This document shows positions 10,283 to 22,379 of a stretch of DNA of 64,000 nt, piece after piece. The stretch comes from Oreochromis niloticus (lineage: Eukaryota > Chordata > Actinopteri > Cichliformes > Cichlidae). The stretch spans positions 22,154,867 to 22,218,866 of the forward strand of contig NC_031986.2 in the NCBI RefSeq assembly GCF_001858045.2, in the 5' to 3' direction. Both the position numbers and the translations under genes were made by a program. The notes beneath the pieces are model-generated. The model did not search any database and was not told the DNA's origin. It was given only the letters and a program-made list of their open reading frames with translations. How positions within the stretch are numbered: position 1 is the stretch's first letter; the number at the start of each line of letters is the position of its first letter.

Positions 10283-11118
10283 TTACTTATTATTTACATA
10301 GCCAGCCAGGGTTGCTGGGCTAAAATCTAGCCCAGCCACCATGCACCATGGACATGGAAAACCCACACAGATACACATACCCACAGAGAAAAGCCCCAGC
10401 AGATTGGCATGAACCCAGAAGGCAAGAGTAAGTTGAAGTCTGACCATTGCATCACCAATAGCCTATGATGTAGAAAAAGAAATTCAGAAATGGTACTATC
10501 ACACAGTTTGTTGAGTATAGTGCCTCCAACTGAAGCAGCTTCAATGTTTACTTCCACTTAAACTTAAGAGGAGAATGAAACTTTATAAAGTTTGCTTGCT
10601 AACTGAAAAGGTTTTGCAAATTAAAAAGCAGCAACTTTAATGCAACAACCAAGCGAAACTATCAGCTTCAGCTCTTTTCAACTAATACAAACATTATCAT
10701 CAGTGACACAGTTTTAATCAAAATGAAATGGATGCAGACAAAGAAAGCTGATTACAGTCCACGCACACAATTTTACATCCACCCCTCCCTGCCCCCTCTG
10801 AAAGTGAGTTATGAAAATTTGATCAGGGTCTTAATCTAAACAGCGCTTGTCTCTGCTTGCACTTTAACGGCAATCTGTGTGACGAGGGAGCGTGCTAATC
10901 AGAGAGGCATTTAATGTGTGGATGAAAAGGAGCTGTGGCAGAATGCTGCTGTTTTCCCTGTCAACATCCTCATCATGGCTCTGCCGGTGTTGCACGTGGA
11001 AAGCATGTTTCCCACCTCAGCTCGCTCTTTTACACGCTCATAAAAGGTGTGGCCATCTTTGGTTGATAGTTGGGGACACGGACAGCTTGTGGTCAGCATC
11101 CACAGTGATACCACCCCA
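10283..11118. other. Non-coding stretch, no clear feature
   Basis: The first 150 bases (a CTGGGCTAAAATCTAGCCCAG palindrome near 10315-10335, then ACCCACACAGATAC words) may be a scrap of a dispersed repeat. The rest shows nothing recognisable. Confidence 0.4.
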
Positions 11119-11168
11119 CAAACAAACAAACAAACAAACAAACAAACAAACAAACAAACAAACAAACA
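11119..11168 (+). repeat. Microsatellite (AAAC)n
   Basis: Twelve or so perfect AAAC units. The long plus-strand open frame that spans it (10892-11446) reads through the array as repeated NKQT and is not a gene. Confidence 0.97.
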
Positions 11169-12279
11169 GTGGTTCACCAACAATTTACACCACTAGGTGG
11201 AGTCCTTGCAGCGATTTGGCCTTGTTTGATGTATTTACCCTCATGCACTGTAGTACCTGCTGGTGCTTAGTGTGTGATTGCTTACTTCATCATTGCTATG
11301 ACCATGGATATCAATTGCCTTCCTTCAAAGAAAATTTGAGCCTATTGTCTGCAGTGACATTAACTCTGTATTTGATTGTTTCTTTTGCCCTCCTCCTCCT
11401 CCAGTATTTGGCTGTGCAGGCTAAAGCCCATGCACAGCCATGCTGAGTGCCCTCGCTCCCCCCGATGGTTGATCCTCAGCAACTGGGACTGTTTAGCTTT
11501 CCTAATTAGAGAGCAAATGCTAAGCACTTGCACAGCCTCCCTGAGTGGACTTAATAAACAGGATCCTCATTAAAAGGCACCACACTGATGCACAAAAAGA
11601 CGAGGGCATCCTGAACAACATCCATCCCACCATCGCTATACCACCCACATCCACCCATGCTCTCTATACATCTTTTTCTTTGGTTACATACAGGACAGGT
11701 AATGGGTGGGGGGAGGGTAAAGAAGTGGATCCGAGTCTTGATTTGTGGACGACCTGTTGGTAGCTCAGAGCTGGAGTGATAAAAGCCGTTGCACAATAGC
11801 TGTAGAAAAAGTACAAGTGAGTGAAGCAGGTTGAAGAGGAAAGCAACAGCAGATTCTGACAAAAGCGGCTGATGAGTCACCAGATTTGAGATGAGTGTTT
11901 GATGTGTTTTTGTTGTACAGGTGAATGCATCATCGTACTTGCAAAAGAGACAAACAGTATGCACTTGAAACCACTGAAGGATGGCTTTAATTCCAGAGTA
12001 TTTACAGGTGACATTAAATGTGAACTTGTGATCAAATTAACAATATTCATCTACCTCTTGCTGCTCTGTGTGTAGTTAGGCACAGCGCTGCTTTTGAGTT
12101 ATCCACACTTATGTTCAGCACATAGCATGTTTATCTATCGTATGCACCACCCAGTCTTTCCAATTACCCCTACACACAAAGTAAATCTGATGCTGAAAGG
12201 AATGCCATTAGCTCTGCAGGTATAATTATCAGATTCTGATTTGATGACAGTGCTAGAAGTCACATGAAATTTAATATGG
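11169..12279. other. Non-coding stretch, no feature seen
   Basis: Unique-looking sequence. A minus-strand open frame of 137 codons (11551-11964) has no domain, no splice context and an overlapping chance frame on the other strand. Confidence 0.45.
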
Positions 12280-12930
12280 CTTCATGATAGGCAGCAAACT
12301 CTGGGGCTAAACAATGAAGTCAAAATCGGAAAATTGCAATGCCGCAAGTAGCCACTGTAGGCTGAAATAACTTGACTTTGAATGACTTTAATCAGTGTAA
12401 GACATCGTTGTGGAAACGACCACTCTTTTATACAGTGTTTCTTCAGTTTATTGAGATTTGCAGGCATTCGTTCATGCAAAGCTCTCTTAAGGTCCCACTG
12501 CATCTGTCAGGTTGAGGAGTTTGACTGGGCCATTGCACTACTTTGATTCTTTTCTTTTTCAGCTATTCTGTTAGAGTTTTGCTGCTGTGCTTGGGATCAT
12601 TGTCCTGCTGGATGACTAAGTTTGGTCCAAGCTTTATCTGTTGGACAGATGGCCTCACATTTGATTCTAGTATACAGAGGAGTTTATGGTCAATTCAAGG
12701 ATTGCCCACCCAGGTCCTGTGGCTGCTAAACAAGCTCTAATCATCAGTCTTCCACTACCGTGCTGACAGCTGGTATGAGGTGTTTGTGCTGATATGTTGT
12801 GTTTGGTTTTGGTGCATTATGGCCACACAACTCCACTTTGGCCTTGTCTATCCAAAATACATTGTTCCTGAAGTCTTGTGGTTTGTTGAGATGTAACTTT
12901 GCAAACCTTAGTTGTGCTTCAATTCAGGTA
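12280..12930 (-). mobile_element. Tc1-like transposase relic (C-terminal two thirds)
   Basis: Minus-strand words match a common fish Tc1 family: WDLKRALHERMPANLNKLK near 12495-12440, the IMAQQ/NDPKH-type block encoded around 12590-12615, and the region around the second catalytic Asp upstream. Frameshifts and stops break it into pieces. The same family appears in opposite orientation at 63645-64000, where the N-terminal side is kept. The copy is 5'-truncated near 12930. Not functional. Confidence 0.85.
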
Positions 12931-13437
12931 TTTTATTTGTATGTTAATAAAATGCAACTGTACAACTAATGAAAGCACCATGCTAATAAAGCCAGAGGTA
13001 CTTGATAACGGCATTCAGCCTTTTGACTAAATATGGTCAGTTAAGGCTCCAAAAGACCCGAGACTAATAGGTGATTGCGGTGGCCACTTTCATGTTCAAC
13101 ACAAACTCTATTACTTCATGACACTAGTTTAAATAATGACGAACGCCTATAAGCTTGTTCCACCTATGACCCACTGACTTCAAGTCACGACAAAGATCAG
13201 AGAGATACCTGAGAATACAATCAAAACTCCACCTTTAGCAGAAAATGTTGCGGTCATAAAATATCCAAAGAAACTGATGAAGGTTTTACTTTCAGTTGTG
13301 TTCATTTCAGGCATGCAGATACTGTAGTTTTGCCGACTTTTGCAGAGAGTCACCCACTTACAAAACTTATGAGAGCGATGACATGATTGGGAAGCGGCAC
13401 ACGATTCTCATCGTTCTCCGCCTCCCTTCTCTTTCGT
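12931..13437. other. Non-coding stretch, no feature seen
   Basis: Unique-looking AT-moderate sequence. No repeat family or exon recognised. Confidence 0.45.
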
Positions 13438-13473
13438 CCCCCTGCAGAGAAGTTCTTGCCTCTCTGCAGGGGG
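13438..13473. other. Perfect 13-bp stem hairpin
   Basis: CCCCCTGCAGAGA (13438-13450) is followed after a 10-base loop by its exact reverse complement (13461-13473). The stem holds two PstI-like CTGCAG cores. A smaller inverted pair (TAACCG/CGGTTA, near 13494-13506) follows within 40 bases. It is too short for a standard microRNA precursor. Confidence 0.8.
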
Positions 13474-13864
13474 CAGGCTCAGACGCTCAGGCTAACCGTC
13501 GGTTAACAGGTAGAACTACCCGGAACCCCCTCGGAGAGTTAGAAGACACGCTGAGCTCGTCTCATCACTCAAAATCACATTAGTCCACTGCGCCTGAAAA
13601 CATCACAGCAAAAGAAGGGGGGAAAAAAGAAAACATCAAAGGCTGTTTACCCTTCTTATTCTCTGAGTTAAATTAGATGCACAACCTATGGGGAAACAGT
13701 TTTTATGTTAAATGAGGAACTTTAACATACAGTAGGTTGCGCACAAGCTATAAACATTGTTTAACAGACAGACTAGAAACAGGATCACTGTATCACTGTT
13801 CTATTTATTGGCCAGTCTCTTGGGATGTACAAGGAGGAAAATACACCAACCATCCCTTTATCCA

Positions 13865-14195
13865 CCCAATATACCAGCTACTATATCAGCTTCAACCGCT
13901 TGTTAACACAAATATCAACCAATCACATGGCAGCAACTTAATGCATTTAGGTATATGGGAACGTTCAAACTGAGCATCAGAATGGGGAAGCATGGTGACT
14001 TAAGTGACTTTGAATATTACATAGTTGTTGGCAATTATTTCAGAAGCTGCTGATCTCCTGGGGTTTTCCTGCGCAACCTTCTCGAGGGTTTACGGAGAAT
14101 GATTTGAAAAAGTGAAAATATCCAGTCAGCAGCTCTTTGGGTGAAAATGGTTTCACCTTTCAGTGGTTACACTCTAACCAGGGTTTCAGGGTTAA
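13865..14195 (+). mobile_element. 5' fragment of a Tc1-like transposon
   Basis: Plus strand. The 5' leader (TTGTTAACACAAATATC, then CAATCACATGGCAGCAAC near 13920-13937) precedes the transposase start at 14003-14005 region words MGKHGDLSDFE, the helix-turn-helix N-terminus. A stop lies soon after and the copy ends near 14195. Same family as the longer relic at 58128-59075. Confidence 0.85.
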
Positions 14196-14802
14196 GCTCA
14201 GGAATATTGGACTTCCAACACTATGCTAGATGCCTAATTCTTTGAGTCGTTGCAGCTTTTCATTTCAGCCAACACCTCATAATATTTAACTGTAAAAGCA
14301 TTATTTTTGAGCAATCTGAGTAATGCATGCCACAGATTGACAATAAAAATGTAGAATATAGTAAAAACAGCAGATTTGAGAGACAGAGAAACCTCTGAAG
14401 GAACCTTCTACTTCCTTGACTTTGAAAAATGCTTGTGGGACTAAATACTCCAGGTGCTGTGAATGGCAATGTGACTAGTAACAGGCCATCTTCACAGTCG
14501 GTGAATGCAGAAGGTATCAGAATGTGACACATAAAAAAAAAATCCGGATTAACTGTGGAGAAGACAGCAAAATCTTTGATGTGGAAAACAGATCACCTGC
14601 TTGTGGGGAACAAGCCGCATCTAAACATCACCGCAGATGATCCGGCACCTAAAGAAAAGAGATAAAAACAAACCAAACCAACTCAGCTGACAGTATTGTG
14701 AAAGCTGTCTGTCTTCAGGCTTCAGCTGGACCGGGGATGTTAAGAGCTTTCAGCGCGATTGAGTCACCGGTGGGGAAAAGTTGTCAAATGCATCAATCAT
14801 TT

Positions 14803-14890
14803 GAAGGACTAACATCCTGTGTTTTTCTCAACTTCCTGTAAGCATGAACGGAAGCTACAGCTTGCTTATACGGTCTTATGTGATAGTGTT
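14803..14890 (+). repeat. Unclassified repeat, copy A
   Basis: Begins GAAGGACTAACATCCTGTG and continues through CTCAACTTCC, a GGAAGCTACAGCTTGC word and TTATGTGATAG. It aligns over its whole length with copy B at 16466-16552 at roughly three bases in four. I do not recognise the family. Confidence 0.6.
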
Positions 14891-15165
14891 GATGTGCTCA
14901 TGTGTGAACTCTTTTTTCTTTTGCACATTTCTTGTATTGTAGCCTATATCCAATCCAACCGGGACGCCCGATTTCTCGACTAGAAACAGATGTGAAGACA
15001 AGGAAAAATGATTTGAAAGGTGGACATAGAGCTTTGTGCCTCGAATCCCTATTTTGATATTTGTCAGCAAACCAGTGACAAAGCCATAGTAACCGAAGCG
15101 TGTTTTCTGAAAAAGCCTGTGTCTTGTCGTAGCCGCATGACTCATGCTGAGCTGCCATGCAGACT

Positions 15166-15264
15166 GCCCTTTGCCTCCCCCCCTCTCTTCTGTGCCTCCT
15201 CTCATCTCTGGTCCATCTCTCTCTGCATCCCCACCACCCTCTCCCGCCTCCCCTCTCCTCCCAA
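15166..15264. repeat. Pyrimidine-rich tract
   Basis: About 100 bases almost entirely C and T on the plus strand (CCCTCTCTTC, CATCTCTCTCTGC, CTCCCGCCTCCCC). Overlapping open frames in all three plus frames are compositional artefacts. Confidence 0.75.
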
Positions 15265-16324
15265 CCGTGCTTAAATCTTTTGAAGCGCAGATGTGGGCTG
15301 ACAGTGGTTATTTCTTATCACGCCACGACAGTTTTATGTGTCACAAGCGCTCAATACACATTGGATAGAAGCAGTACAGGGTCATTATGAATCCCAACAC
15401 CTTGGCGGGGCATTCGAGACCTGGCCATCCCGGGACCTGCCAATACTGTCATGTTTTATACTCATCCCTCCCACAACCCCACACACTTGGGGTTTGTGTG
15501 CTCACGAAGCCTTGTGTGTCCAAGGGAGGTTTCACGGGGTTACAGCCACCAGCTATAGCCATTCCCAGCACATTGGCCTCTCCAAAGCTGGAGGGTCAGC
15601 GTCAGAGCCCTTGGCGTAAACAACACAAAAGGGGCAAAGTAGTAGCGCATAGAGAGCACAGCCCTCTGTGCTACCAATGATGTTTTGGCTGACTGAACAT
15701 TCAAAATCACAGAGAATCCTAATAGCAAATACTTCCTGGAAGTGCTGATAAAGCAAGGGAAGGGCCATTATACAAGAAAGTTAACAGCACAGCTTACCGG
15801 CTGAATGCTTTAATTTTGTTTAAAACACACGACAAAATTAAAGGCTTGGAGGTCTAATGCTGTTTAGCAGGCCTGTTGAGGCTCTGCAAATCCCAGCTGG
15901 CCACAACGGGCTGCAACTCACAAATGAGCATTTCCTTGACTCGCAGACGGAAATACAACTGTGTATGAAATACTTTCTAAGCTGATCTGTTCAGCAAAGC
16001 ATTAAGCATCACAAACAATGTTTACTTTCTGCTCTGTGCTTAAACCAGCATGGACACCATTAAAATGTTTCTACATGTGCTGCAAAAGCTAAAAAATGAG
16101 GATTTTGGAAGGGAACTTTGGAGTGGAAAACCAAATTGAGCGAGTCATTAGATCAATCAAGACCTCAATCAAGTGGAACTAAAGCAGCAAAAAGAAGTAG
16201 ATACATGATGGTTTGGAAAGATTGACGAATATTTCTTGTCTATATTCTACGCAATGACTCGCTATGCTCTTCTTTTTTCTCTTTTCTTTAATTTCTCTCC
16301 CTGACATGGTTCCCCCCTGTCTGA
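15265..16324. other. Non-coding stretch, no feature seen
   Basis: Complex unique-looking sequence. Plus-strand frames of 93-97 codons near 15338-15680 overlap each other in different frames and show no domain or splice support. Confidence 0.45.
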
Positions 16325-16465
16325 ACATCATTCTCCTGGAGATCTTTTCCTTCTTAAAGGGAGTTCTTCCACCCCACCATCACCAGGTGCTGGCTCACAT
16401 AGAATTGTCTAATTTCTGGTATTTTCTCTTTAATACTCCAAGGTCTTTACCTGACAGTATTATGT
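16325..16465 (+). mobile_element. Ancient LINE 3' end (degraded)
   Basis: Retains the ordered words of the fish LINE 3' UTR seen elsewhere in the window: AAAGGGAGTTCTTCC, a CACCAGGTGCTGGCTCACA word, TCTGGTATTTTCTC and GGTCTTTACCTGACAGTAT. Heavily mutated. It ends where repeat copy B begins. Confidence 0.6.
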
Positions 16466-16552
16466 GAAGGACTAACATACCATGTTTCTCTCAACTTTCA
16501 ATAGGCATAAATGGAAGCTGGAGCTTGTTTATTCGGTATTATGTTATGCTGT
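16466..16552 (+). repeat. Unclassified repeat, copy B
   Basis: Partner of 14803-14890. Shares GAAGGACTAACAT at its start and GGAAGCT..AGCTTG and ATTCGGT..TTATGT words in the same order. It abuts the degraded LINE end on its left. Confidence 0.6.
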
Positions 16553-16589
16553 TTCTTGTTAAAATGTATCATTTTGAGAAAAATGCTGA

Positions 16590-17560
16590 CTCATTTAGAA
16601 TTAAAAGGCAGCAACATGTCTAAAAAACTTAGAACAGGGGCAGCGAAAAGGCTGGAAAAGTAAGTGGTACCTAAAAGGAAACAGCTGGAAGAACATTTGG
16701 CAGCTAATGAGGTTAACTGGCTGCAGGTCAGTAACATGATTCGGTATAAAAAGAGCATCTTAGAGAGGCAGCATTTCACGAAGCTGATAATGGGCAGACG
16801 TTCTACAGAAAACTACACATAGTCTACACGCTGTGGAACAATTTCAGAAAAGTATTTCTCAGCATAAATTGTAAAAAGGTTTTTTTTTTTCATCATCTAC
16901 AGTAAAAAACAGTTAAAAGATCCTAAAATTCTGTCGAAATCTCTGTGAAAAACGAAAAGGGCAAAAATTAGTGTTGGGTGCGAGCTCATTCAAAATGGAC
17001 TGAGGCAAAGTGGAAAACTGTTATGTGCTCTGAAAAATGTAAATTTGAAACTTGGGCACCATGGCTCCATTCAACACTCTCCACCTCTGATGCTTTGGGG
17101 GTGCATTCGTGACTATGGAACTCGCAGTTTTTTCATCGAAGGCCTTGCATGTTTCAGCAAGACAATGCTAAAGTGCATCCTGCATCTATTAGCAGCTTGG
17201 CTTCAGAGTAGAAAAGTCTGGATGCTGAACTGTCCTGCTTGTCGTTCAGACCTTCCACCACCTGAAAACTTTTGGAGCATCGTGAAATGAAAACTGCAAC
17301 AAAGAAGACCCAGGACTGTTGTGCAGCTGGAATCTTATATCAGACAAAAAAGAGACAACATTCCTCTCCCAAAGGTCCAGCAGCTGGTCACCTCAGTTCC
17401 CAGATGTTTACACACTGTTGTTAAAAGAAGAAGAGATGCCACACAGGGGTTAGGGTTAGATATTAAACATCTGACATGTTTTCTATAAAATGAAGTTTGT
17501 AAATCATTGCGTTCTGTTTTTCATTACACTTTACTCAGCATCCTGAAGCTTTTTCCACAT
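16590..17560 (+). mobile_element. Tc1/mariner-type transposon relic
   Basis: Plus strand. The 5' leader (CTGGCTGCAGGTCAGTAACA and TATAAAAAGAGCATCTTAGAG) is followed by broken transposase. Recognisable words are LMLWGCIRDYGT (from 17092), a CLACFSKTML region that replaces the usual catalytic FQQDNA by frameshift or substitution (near 17150), CPACRSDLPPPENFW (near 17240-17275), then after a stop a shifted RPRTVVQLESYIRQ stretch. A CAAAATG-type 3' end with AAATCATTGCGTTCTGTTTTT lies near 17501-17521. Dead by frameshifts and an internal deletion of the linker region. Confidence 0.85.
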
Positions 17561-18319
17561 CTGTCCACATGAAAATGCAGTCTGATGTAGGCACTCACTT
17601 TTAACACTGCAAGAGAAAATTTTTCCTTTTCAATGGTGAAAATATTCACCCTGAAAAAAGTTTTCAGTGATTTAAAACCCTTTTAACACATGGATGAAAG
17701 GCCAAAAAAAAAGAAACAGAAAAAGCTATTTTTATTACAAGACAATATTTTGACACTGTAGCTGCTCTAATGGCAACTTCGGGCTGGCTTGGAATTTTTT
17801 TTCAAACAAAGCACAGCCTGCATTGGCTTTTGTTAAGGTGTAAAGGTCAAAGTTTGGCCATGTTGATTGACAGATGTGTCAGCAGATGCAGCTCTAGCTG
17901 ATGACTGTGTGCTTGGCTTAAAACCAAAGTCACCGTGGCTACATCCATCTTTCATGCACAGTTTCTAGGCCTAACAGAAGCCCTGATGCTCAACTGAAAA
18001 CTGAACAAACACATAGCCAAGTTTACATCCACACTTGAGGCACAAACACACACACATGTACACACTTCCTGCTCCATATTAAGCAGACAATTCCTTCCCA
18101 GTAAAAGAAACGATCCATCCACTGAGCCCCGAACCCAGCCAGGGCACATAAGTGCACTCAATGTCCCTGATTCCAATTTGGAGCCGCTTCGGCACACAAA
18201 GAGACACTACTTATGATACATGTCGGTCTCTCCGACTGTGGAGATCTAATATCCACTGTGAGTCATCATCTGTGGAGGGAAAAACAGCAACCGTTTTCTT
18301 TCTATTTGGCTGCAGGTAC
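17561..18319. other. Non-coding stretch, no feature seen
   Basis: AT-rich unique-looking DNA with a short CA-rich patch near 18042-18063. No gene signal. Confidence 0.45.
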
Positions 18320-18560
18320 ATTGAAGTGCATTAAATTCCCATTAGGGGACCTTAGCTCTGTGTTTTCACCCGTGGTGGCTGACTAATGGGAGAACGAGGC
18401 CGGGATGAATCCGTCATGGTTTAGCTGCACCAATGGCGGCGATAGCTTGGCCCCAGTGAGTGCAGCCACAATAGGGCCTCTGCTTTGCTCAAAGACTGCT
18501 ATTGATCTGCTAGTGGCTGGGAATCAGAGGGACGTGGATTGAATCATAAGGCTGGCGGTT
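18320..18560. other. Candidate regulatory block
   Basis: Repeat-free, balanced-composition sequence with several CpGs (GAACGAGGCCGGGATGAATC near 18393, AATGGCGGCGATAGC near 18432). No open frame. Texture only. Confidence 0.25.
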
Positions 18561-19780
18561 CACTCTTTGCCTAGGCTCCACACAACCGCCCACCTGCAGA
18601 GAGAGGGACCCCCGCTAGCAGTCCAGCCCCCAGCCAGAGGTGCTTCATCTCCACATTGTCCTGGAGTCTGCAGGTTTTTCTCACATAATTTACTCCTGCT
18701 GTTGCTTTTCTCCCAGATTAGGTGGAAAGGAACAGTAGAGGAAGAAGTGTGATCGGTGTAGGTTGTTAAAATCATAATAATGTTATCGCAAGTGTTGTTG
18801 GGTTTTTTTCACATTAAATACAATCAAGTTTGCTAAAAATGTGACCTTTATTACACAGACTGCATATAAAAGATGGATGTAGCCATCAGCATAAGGGAAC
18901 CATATTTAGATGGGACTGTGGTGTGCTAGGTAATCTATAGACTTTATAGGTCACAGACACATGGTGGGTAATTAGTGTACACAAACTCACAGTTTCACTA
19001 ATTTCCCAAATTATTTGTTGACTAATTACAAAATGCTACAAAAAGGTAGCAAGACAACAAATGTTGTCCAGTTTAGTGACTCAAAGCAGTCAAGGTCAGG
19101 ATTCAGCTATAGTCACTTGTGTCTTTAAGCCTTGGCAATCAAAATAGTTCTAAAAAAAGATTCACCCCAGTTGTTCTAAAAAATGAAATTATCATGCTAC
19201 CAACTCTTTTCTTTGTAGCATATAGCATGCTGTAAATGTGATTGTTTCTTCTGCAAAGCTCAGTACTTTAACAGGGAATCCTATGGGGGTTGAGTCGCTT
19301 TTGAACCCAGCGTGAAGTTGATTTTTAAGGTACTGCAGTTTATGGCAAATGTGTACTGGCCTAAATTTTCAGGTGGGAAGATAGTACCTCTTTCATTTTT
19401 TGTGGATCTTCAATATGTTTAAAAGTGTTTTTATACTTTTCCAGTTAGCGCAGAGAACACAACAAACTTAAATTATTAAAGGCCTTTTTTTTTTTCTTTT
19501 TATAAAAGTGGGTGTTAAAGGTGGTAGGAGGTGGTGACATCTGTTCTACTATCTGAAATCAACAGTAAAAAAAAGCTCAATCACTACTGGACTGTGACTG
19601 GAGACGAAGAAGGGGAGGAGACTAAAAGATCGGAGAGGTTTGAAAGACCTCGGAGATGCAGGATGGTGAACAAATGGCTTTAAAATCAATGCTGCATTTG
19701 ACCGTTAACCTCTGGAGAGACCTGCAGGCGCACAGAGAGAGAGAGATGTAGCAATGAAAATGCATGGGAGAAGATACTGC
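18561..19780. other. Non-coding stretch, no feature seen
   Basis: Nothing beyond a T-rich run (19484-19502) and a GA-rich patch (19732-19748). Confidence 0.45.
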
Positions 19781-19886
19781 TAATGACAGAATTTATTGTA
19801 CAGAACTGTGCAAAAAGTTTTGAGCCACCCTCGTTTCTTTTCATTTTGCTTACAGACTGTGCTATATATGTATCACTCCACCTTTG

Positions 19887-19915
19887 TATCTATCTATCTA
19901 TCTATCTATCTATCC

Positions 19916-19946
<31 letters not shown>

Positions 19947-19960
19947 CACATGTATACGTA
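19887..19960 (+). repeat. Compound microsatellite (TATC)n and (TA)n
   Basis: Seven perfect TATC units (19887-19914) followed by a (TA)n run and TACA/CACA words to about 19960. Confidence 0.95.
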
Positions 19961-20499
19961 TATCAGTCCACCTTTTCTCCATTTTCCTAACAAAATATGC
20001 TTGTGTTGCTCACATTAGAGATACTTGCTCAGTAAGAAAATACTGACTGCCTCAAAATGCCCTTCTTCTGTCCATTACAATGCGTTCAAGGTGCAGATGT
20101 CAATAAAGTTTTGGTCTCAATACTCAAAATCTGGCTTGTACTACAAGAAAAAAGCCAGTGTTCATGGAGTTTTTTTTAAGTGGCAGGTAATTTCAAATTC
20201 AACTTTTGAATCTTTGTTTAGAGTTTCAGATCAGATTATATATATCAGGTCTCAGATCTAGTTGAATTATGTTTTCGTGAGATGCTTTGCAAGAGAAGCT
20301 GAAGGATACTAATTCTGGGCTGTGCTGTTCCTGGCCAGTGTTTGATTACACAAAGGGCAGCAGACATCAGTTTATATTTAAGGTGATGATACTAATTCGC
20401 TTCATAGTGTTAAGGGGTCACACGGCTTGTGCAACATCCTCCTGTAACTTCTTGGATTCATTTGGCTAAATCCACAAAGACCCATGAATATCAGAGCAG
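19961..20499. other. Probable eroded repeat DNA, unclassified
   Basis: Contains short words seen in fish DNA-transposon flanks (TCAATAAAGTTTTGGTCTC near 20099) and the preceding GTGCAAAAAGTTTTGAGCC near 19807. Too degraded to name, and no coding signal. Confidence 0.3.
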
Positions 20500-20895
20500 C
20501 AGCAGCTGATCACAGCATGTACGCAAAGGAAAATCTATTGTGGCTCATGGAACCAGCTCCCAGTTTGGATTCAGGAGAAAGATACCGTCTCTACTTTTGA
20601 GCTTAGGCTTAAAGCTTTCCTTTTTGATAAAGCACATAGTTAGGGCTCGTTCAGGTGACCCAGAATCCCCCCTTAGTCACGCCATCTTCCCCTAACCCCA
20701 GCCGGTCGCAGCAGATGGCCGCCCCTCCCTGAGTCTGGTTCTGCTGCAAGTTTTTCTTTCCCACTTTCACCAAGTGCTTGCTCACAGGATATCATTTGAT
20801 TGTTAAGGTTTCACTCTGTTATTGTTGGGTCTTTACCTTACAATAAAACCAACAGTTTTGGTCCCATATAAATAAAAGTAAATTCAACCTAATTT
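20500..20895 (+). mobile_element. LINE 3' end (L2/Rex1-like): ORF tail plus 3' UTR
   Basis: A 31-codon open stretch at 20548-20643 (WNQLPVWIQEKDTVSTFELR and on to DKAHS, then a stop) matches the C-terminal tail of the reverse-transcriptase ORF of a fish LINE, where WN-LP and a FK-RLK type motif are usual. Behind it come the family's 3' UTR words: GGTTCTGCTGCAAG, CACCAAGTGCTTGCTCACAG, GGGTCTTTACCTTACAA, and an AT-rich end (CCATATAAATAAAAG, 20865-20879). 5' truncated, as is normal for LINE insertions. Confidence 0.8.
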
Positions 20896-22379
20896 TCCCT
20901 GTGCTATGCTGTAACACCTGATCTTAGGCCTCCAATTCCTTTAACCCTCCTTTAACCCTTGACTGTGTGTCAAGGCTTAAAGCCAGCAATAACACCAGAG
21001 ACCACCAAGACTTTTTTTGCTTAGTGTCAGTGGGAGGCACCGACATGAGATGGTGACATTCTCGATGACCAGCAGAAGCATTCATCGCTTTTCATATTTG
21101 GAAATTATGTCCTAAAATATTCTATACTAAGCTGTAGTTAACACTAATACATTGAAAAACATATATAAAGTGAGTCAGTGGTGAAAAAGGGAAACTTTGT
21201 CTACTCCTATGCAACAAATAAAGGATATATAAAAAGAAGATTACTGTTTTCCTTGCTGCTACTACCAATTTACTCCCAGTAGCACCTTTAGGAAAAAGGT
21301 ACACGTAAATATCTGCTTTCCAGGAGAGCATGAACACATATATCACGTACCACAGACACTTTGAATGCCAACAATGATGTAACACAGATTTTCGAGATGT
21401 ATTAATAGGAATAAGTGGCTTGGGGTTTTGTGCTGTACTCATCATGCCGGTTAATTTGGCAGAAGAGGGTGAGCTATGTGACAGGTAAACTCTCATTCAT
21501 TTGCTCTGAGTAAATAGCAACCTGCCAGAACTGAGATGTTTTCCCACAGAGCGCAGCCAAACTGCAAAACGCTTCTAAATTTATCTCAAGTTTCCCAACG
21601 CGGCTTGTTGTAAAGAAGTAACATGCCAGCAATTTAACAAGCATGTTTTTAGTTGTGTTTATGTGGAGTCTGAACCCTCAGCGAACCCCTTTCACGAATA
21701 AATATTAAAACACAGGTGCCGCATTAGGTAATAACTTGCATTTACCTGCTAAATAACATCCTTAGTTGCTGAGGAGTAGCATCTCTCACAGCTCGACTCT
21801 GTGGGAGCTCCTTTCGTCACAAGCACCAGCTCACCCAATTATGCCTTTTTCACGCAGGCTGACCAAACACACATCACAGCATGGGAAACGGTGATGTTAC
21901 AGCAACACAGATCTACTCATTAGTCATTGTGTCTCAACCCAGCCTGCTTTGTCCACTCTGTTTCTTTCTTTCTTTCTTTTTTAAAATCACCTCATGTTTC
22001 CGGCTTTGTGCTGAGTCCAACCTGACCCCTTCATTAATAATGAGCAAGAATGGGGTGTGGTCCTGCCAAGCGCTCCTGGCTGGCGGCATGTGTGTGTGTG
22101 CGTGCTGCCGACTGCTCGCTTGAAATGCAGAAATGGGTCCTGAGGATGTCCACGGACTCAAGCAGAGAGTGGAGGTCCAGCATCATTAGAGGAAGGGATT
22201 AGCAAACAGTAGAAGAAATATTTCAAAGAGGCAGAAAGAGGCTTGCATTTCACAAAGCCTTTTGAAGAGCCTCGCAATTGTGTAAAAGAACATAATCCAG
22301 GGTAACAGGTGGAAAAAGAGAGGGGCTTTTGTTGCTAAGAGTTAAATGAGATACCCCCCTCACTTGTGTGTGCGACATG
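20896..22379. other. Non-coding stretch, no feature seen
   Basis: Unique-looking sequence. Small (TTTC)n patch at 21961-21979. A 124-codon minus-strand frame (21122-21496) has no domain or splice context. Confidence 0.45.

Noticed and set aside
10892..11446. 184-codon plus-strand open frame
   Set aside because: It reads through the (AAAC)n microsatellite as repeated NKQT and has no domain or splice support; a minus-strand frame is open over the same array.
11551..11964. 137-codon minus-strand open frame
   Set aside because: No family resemblance and no exon structure; chance frame.
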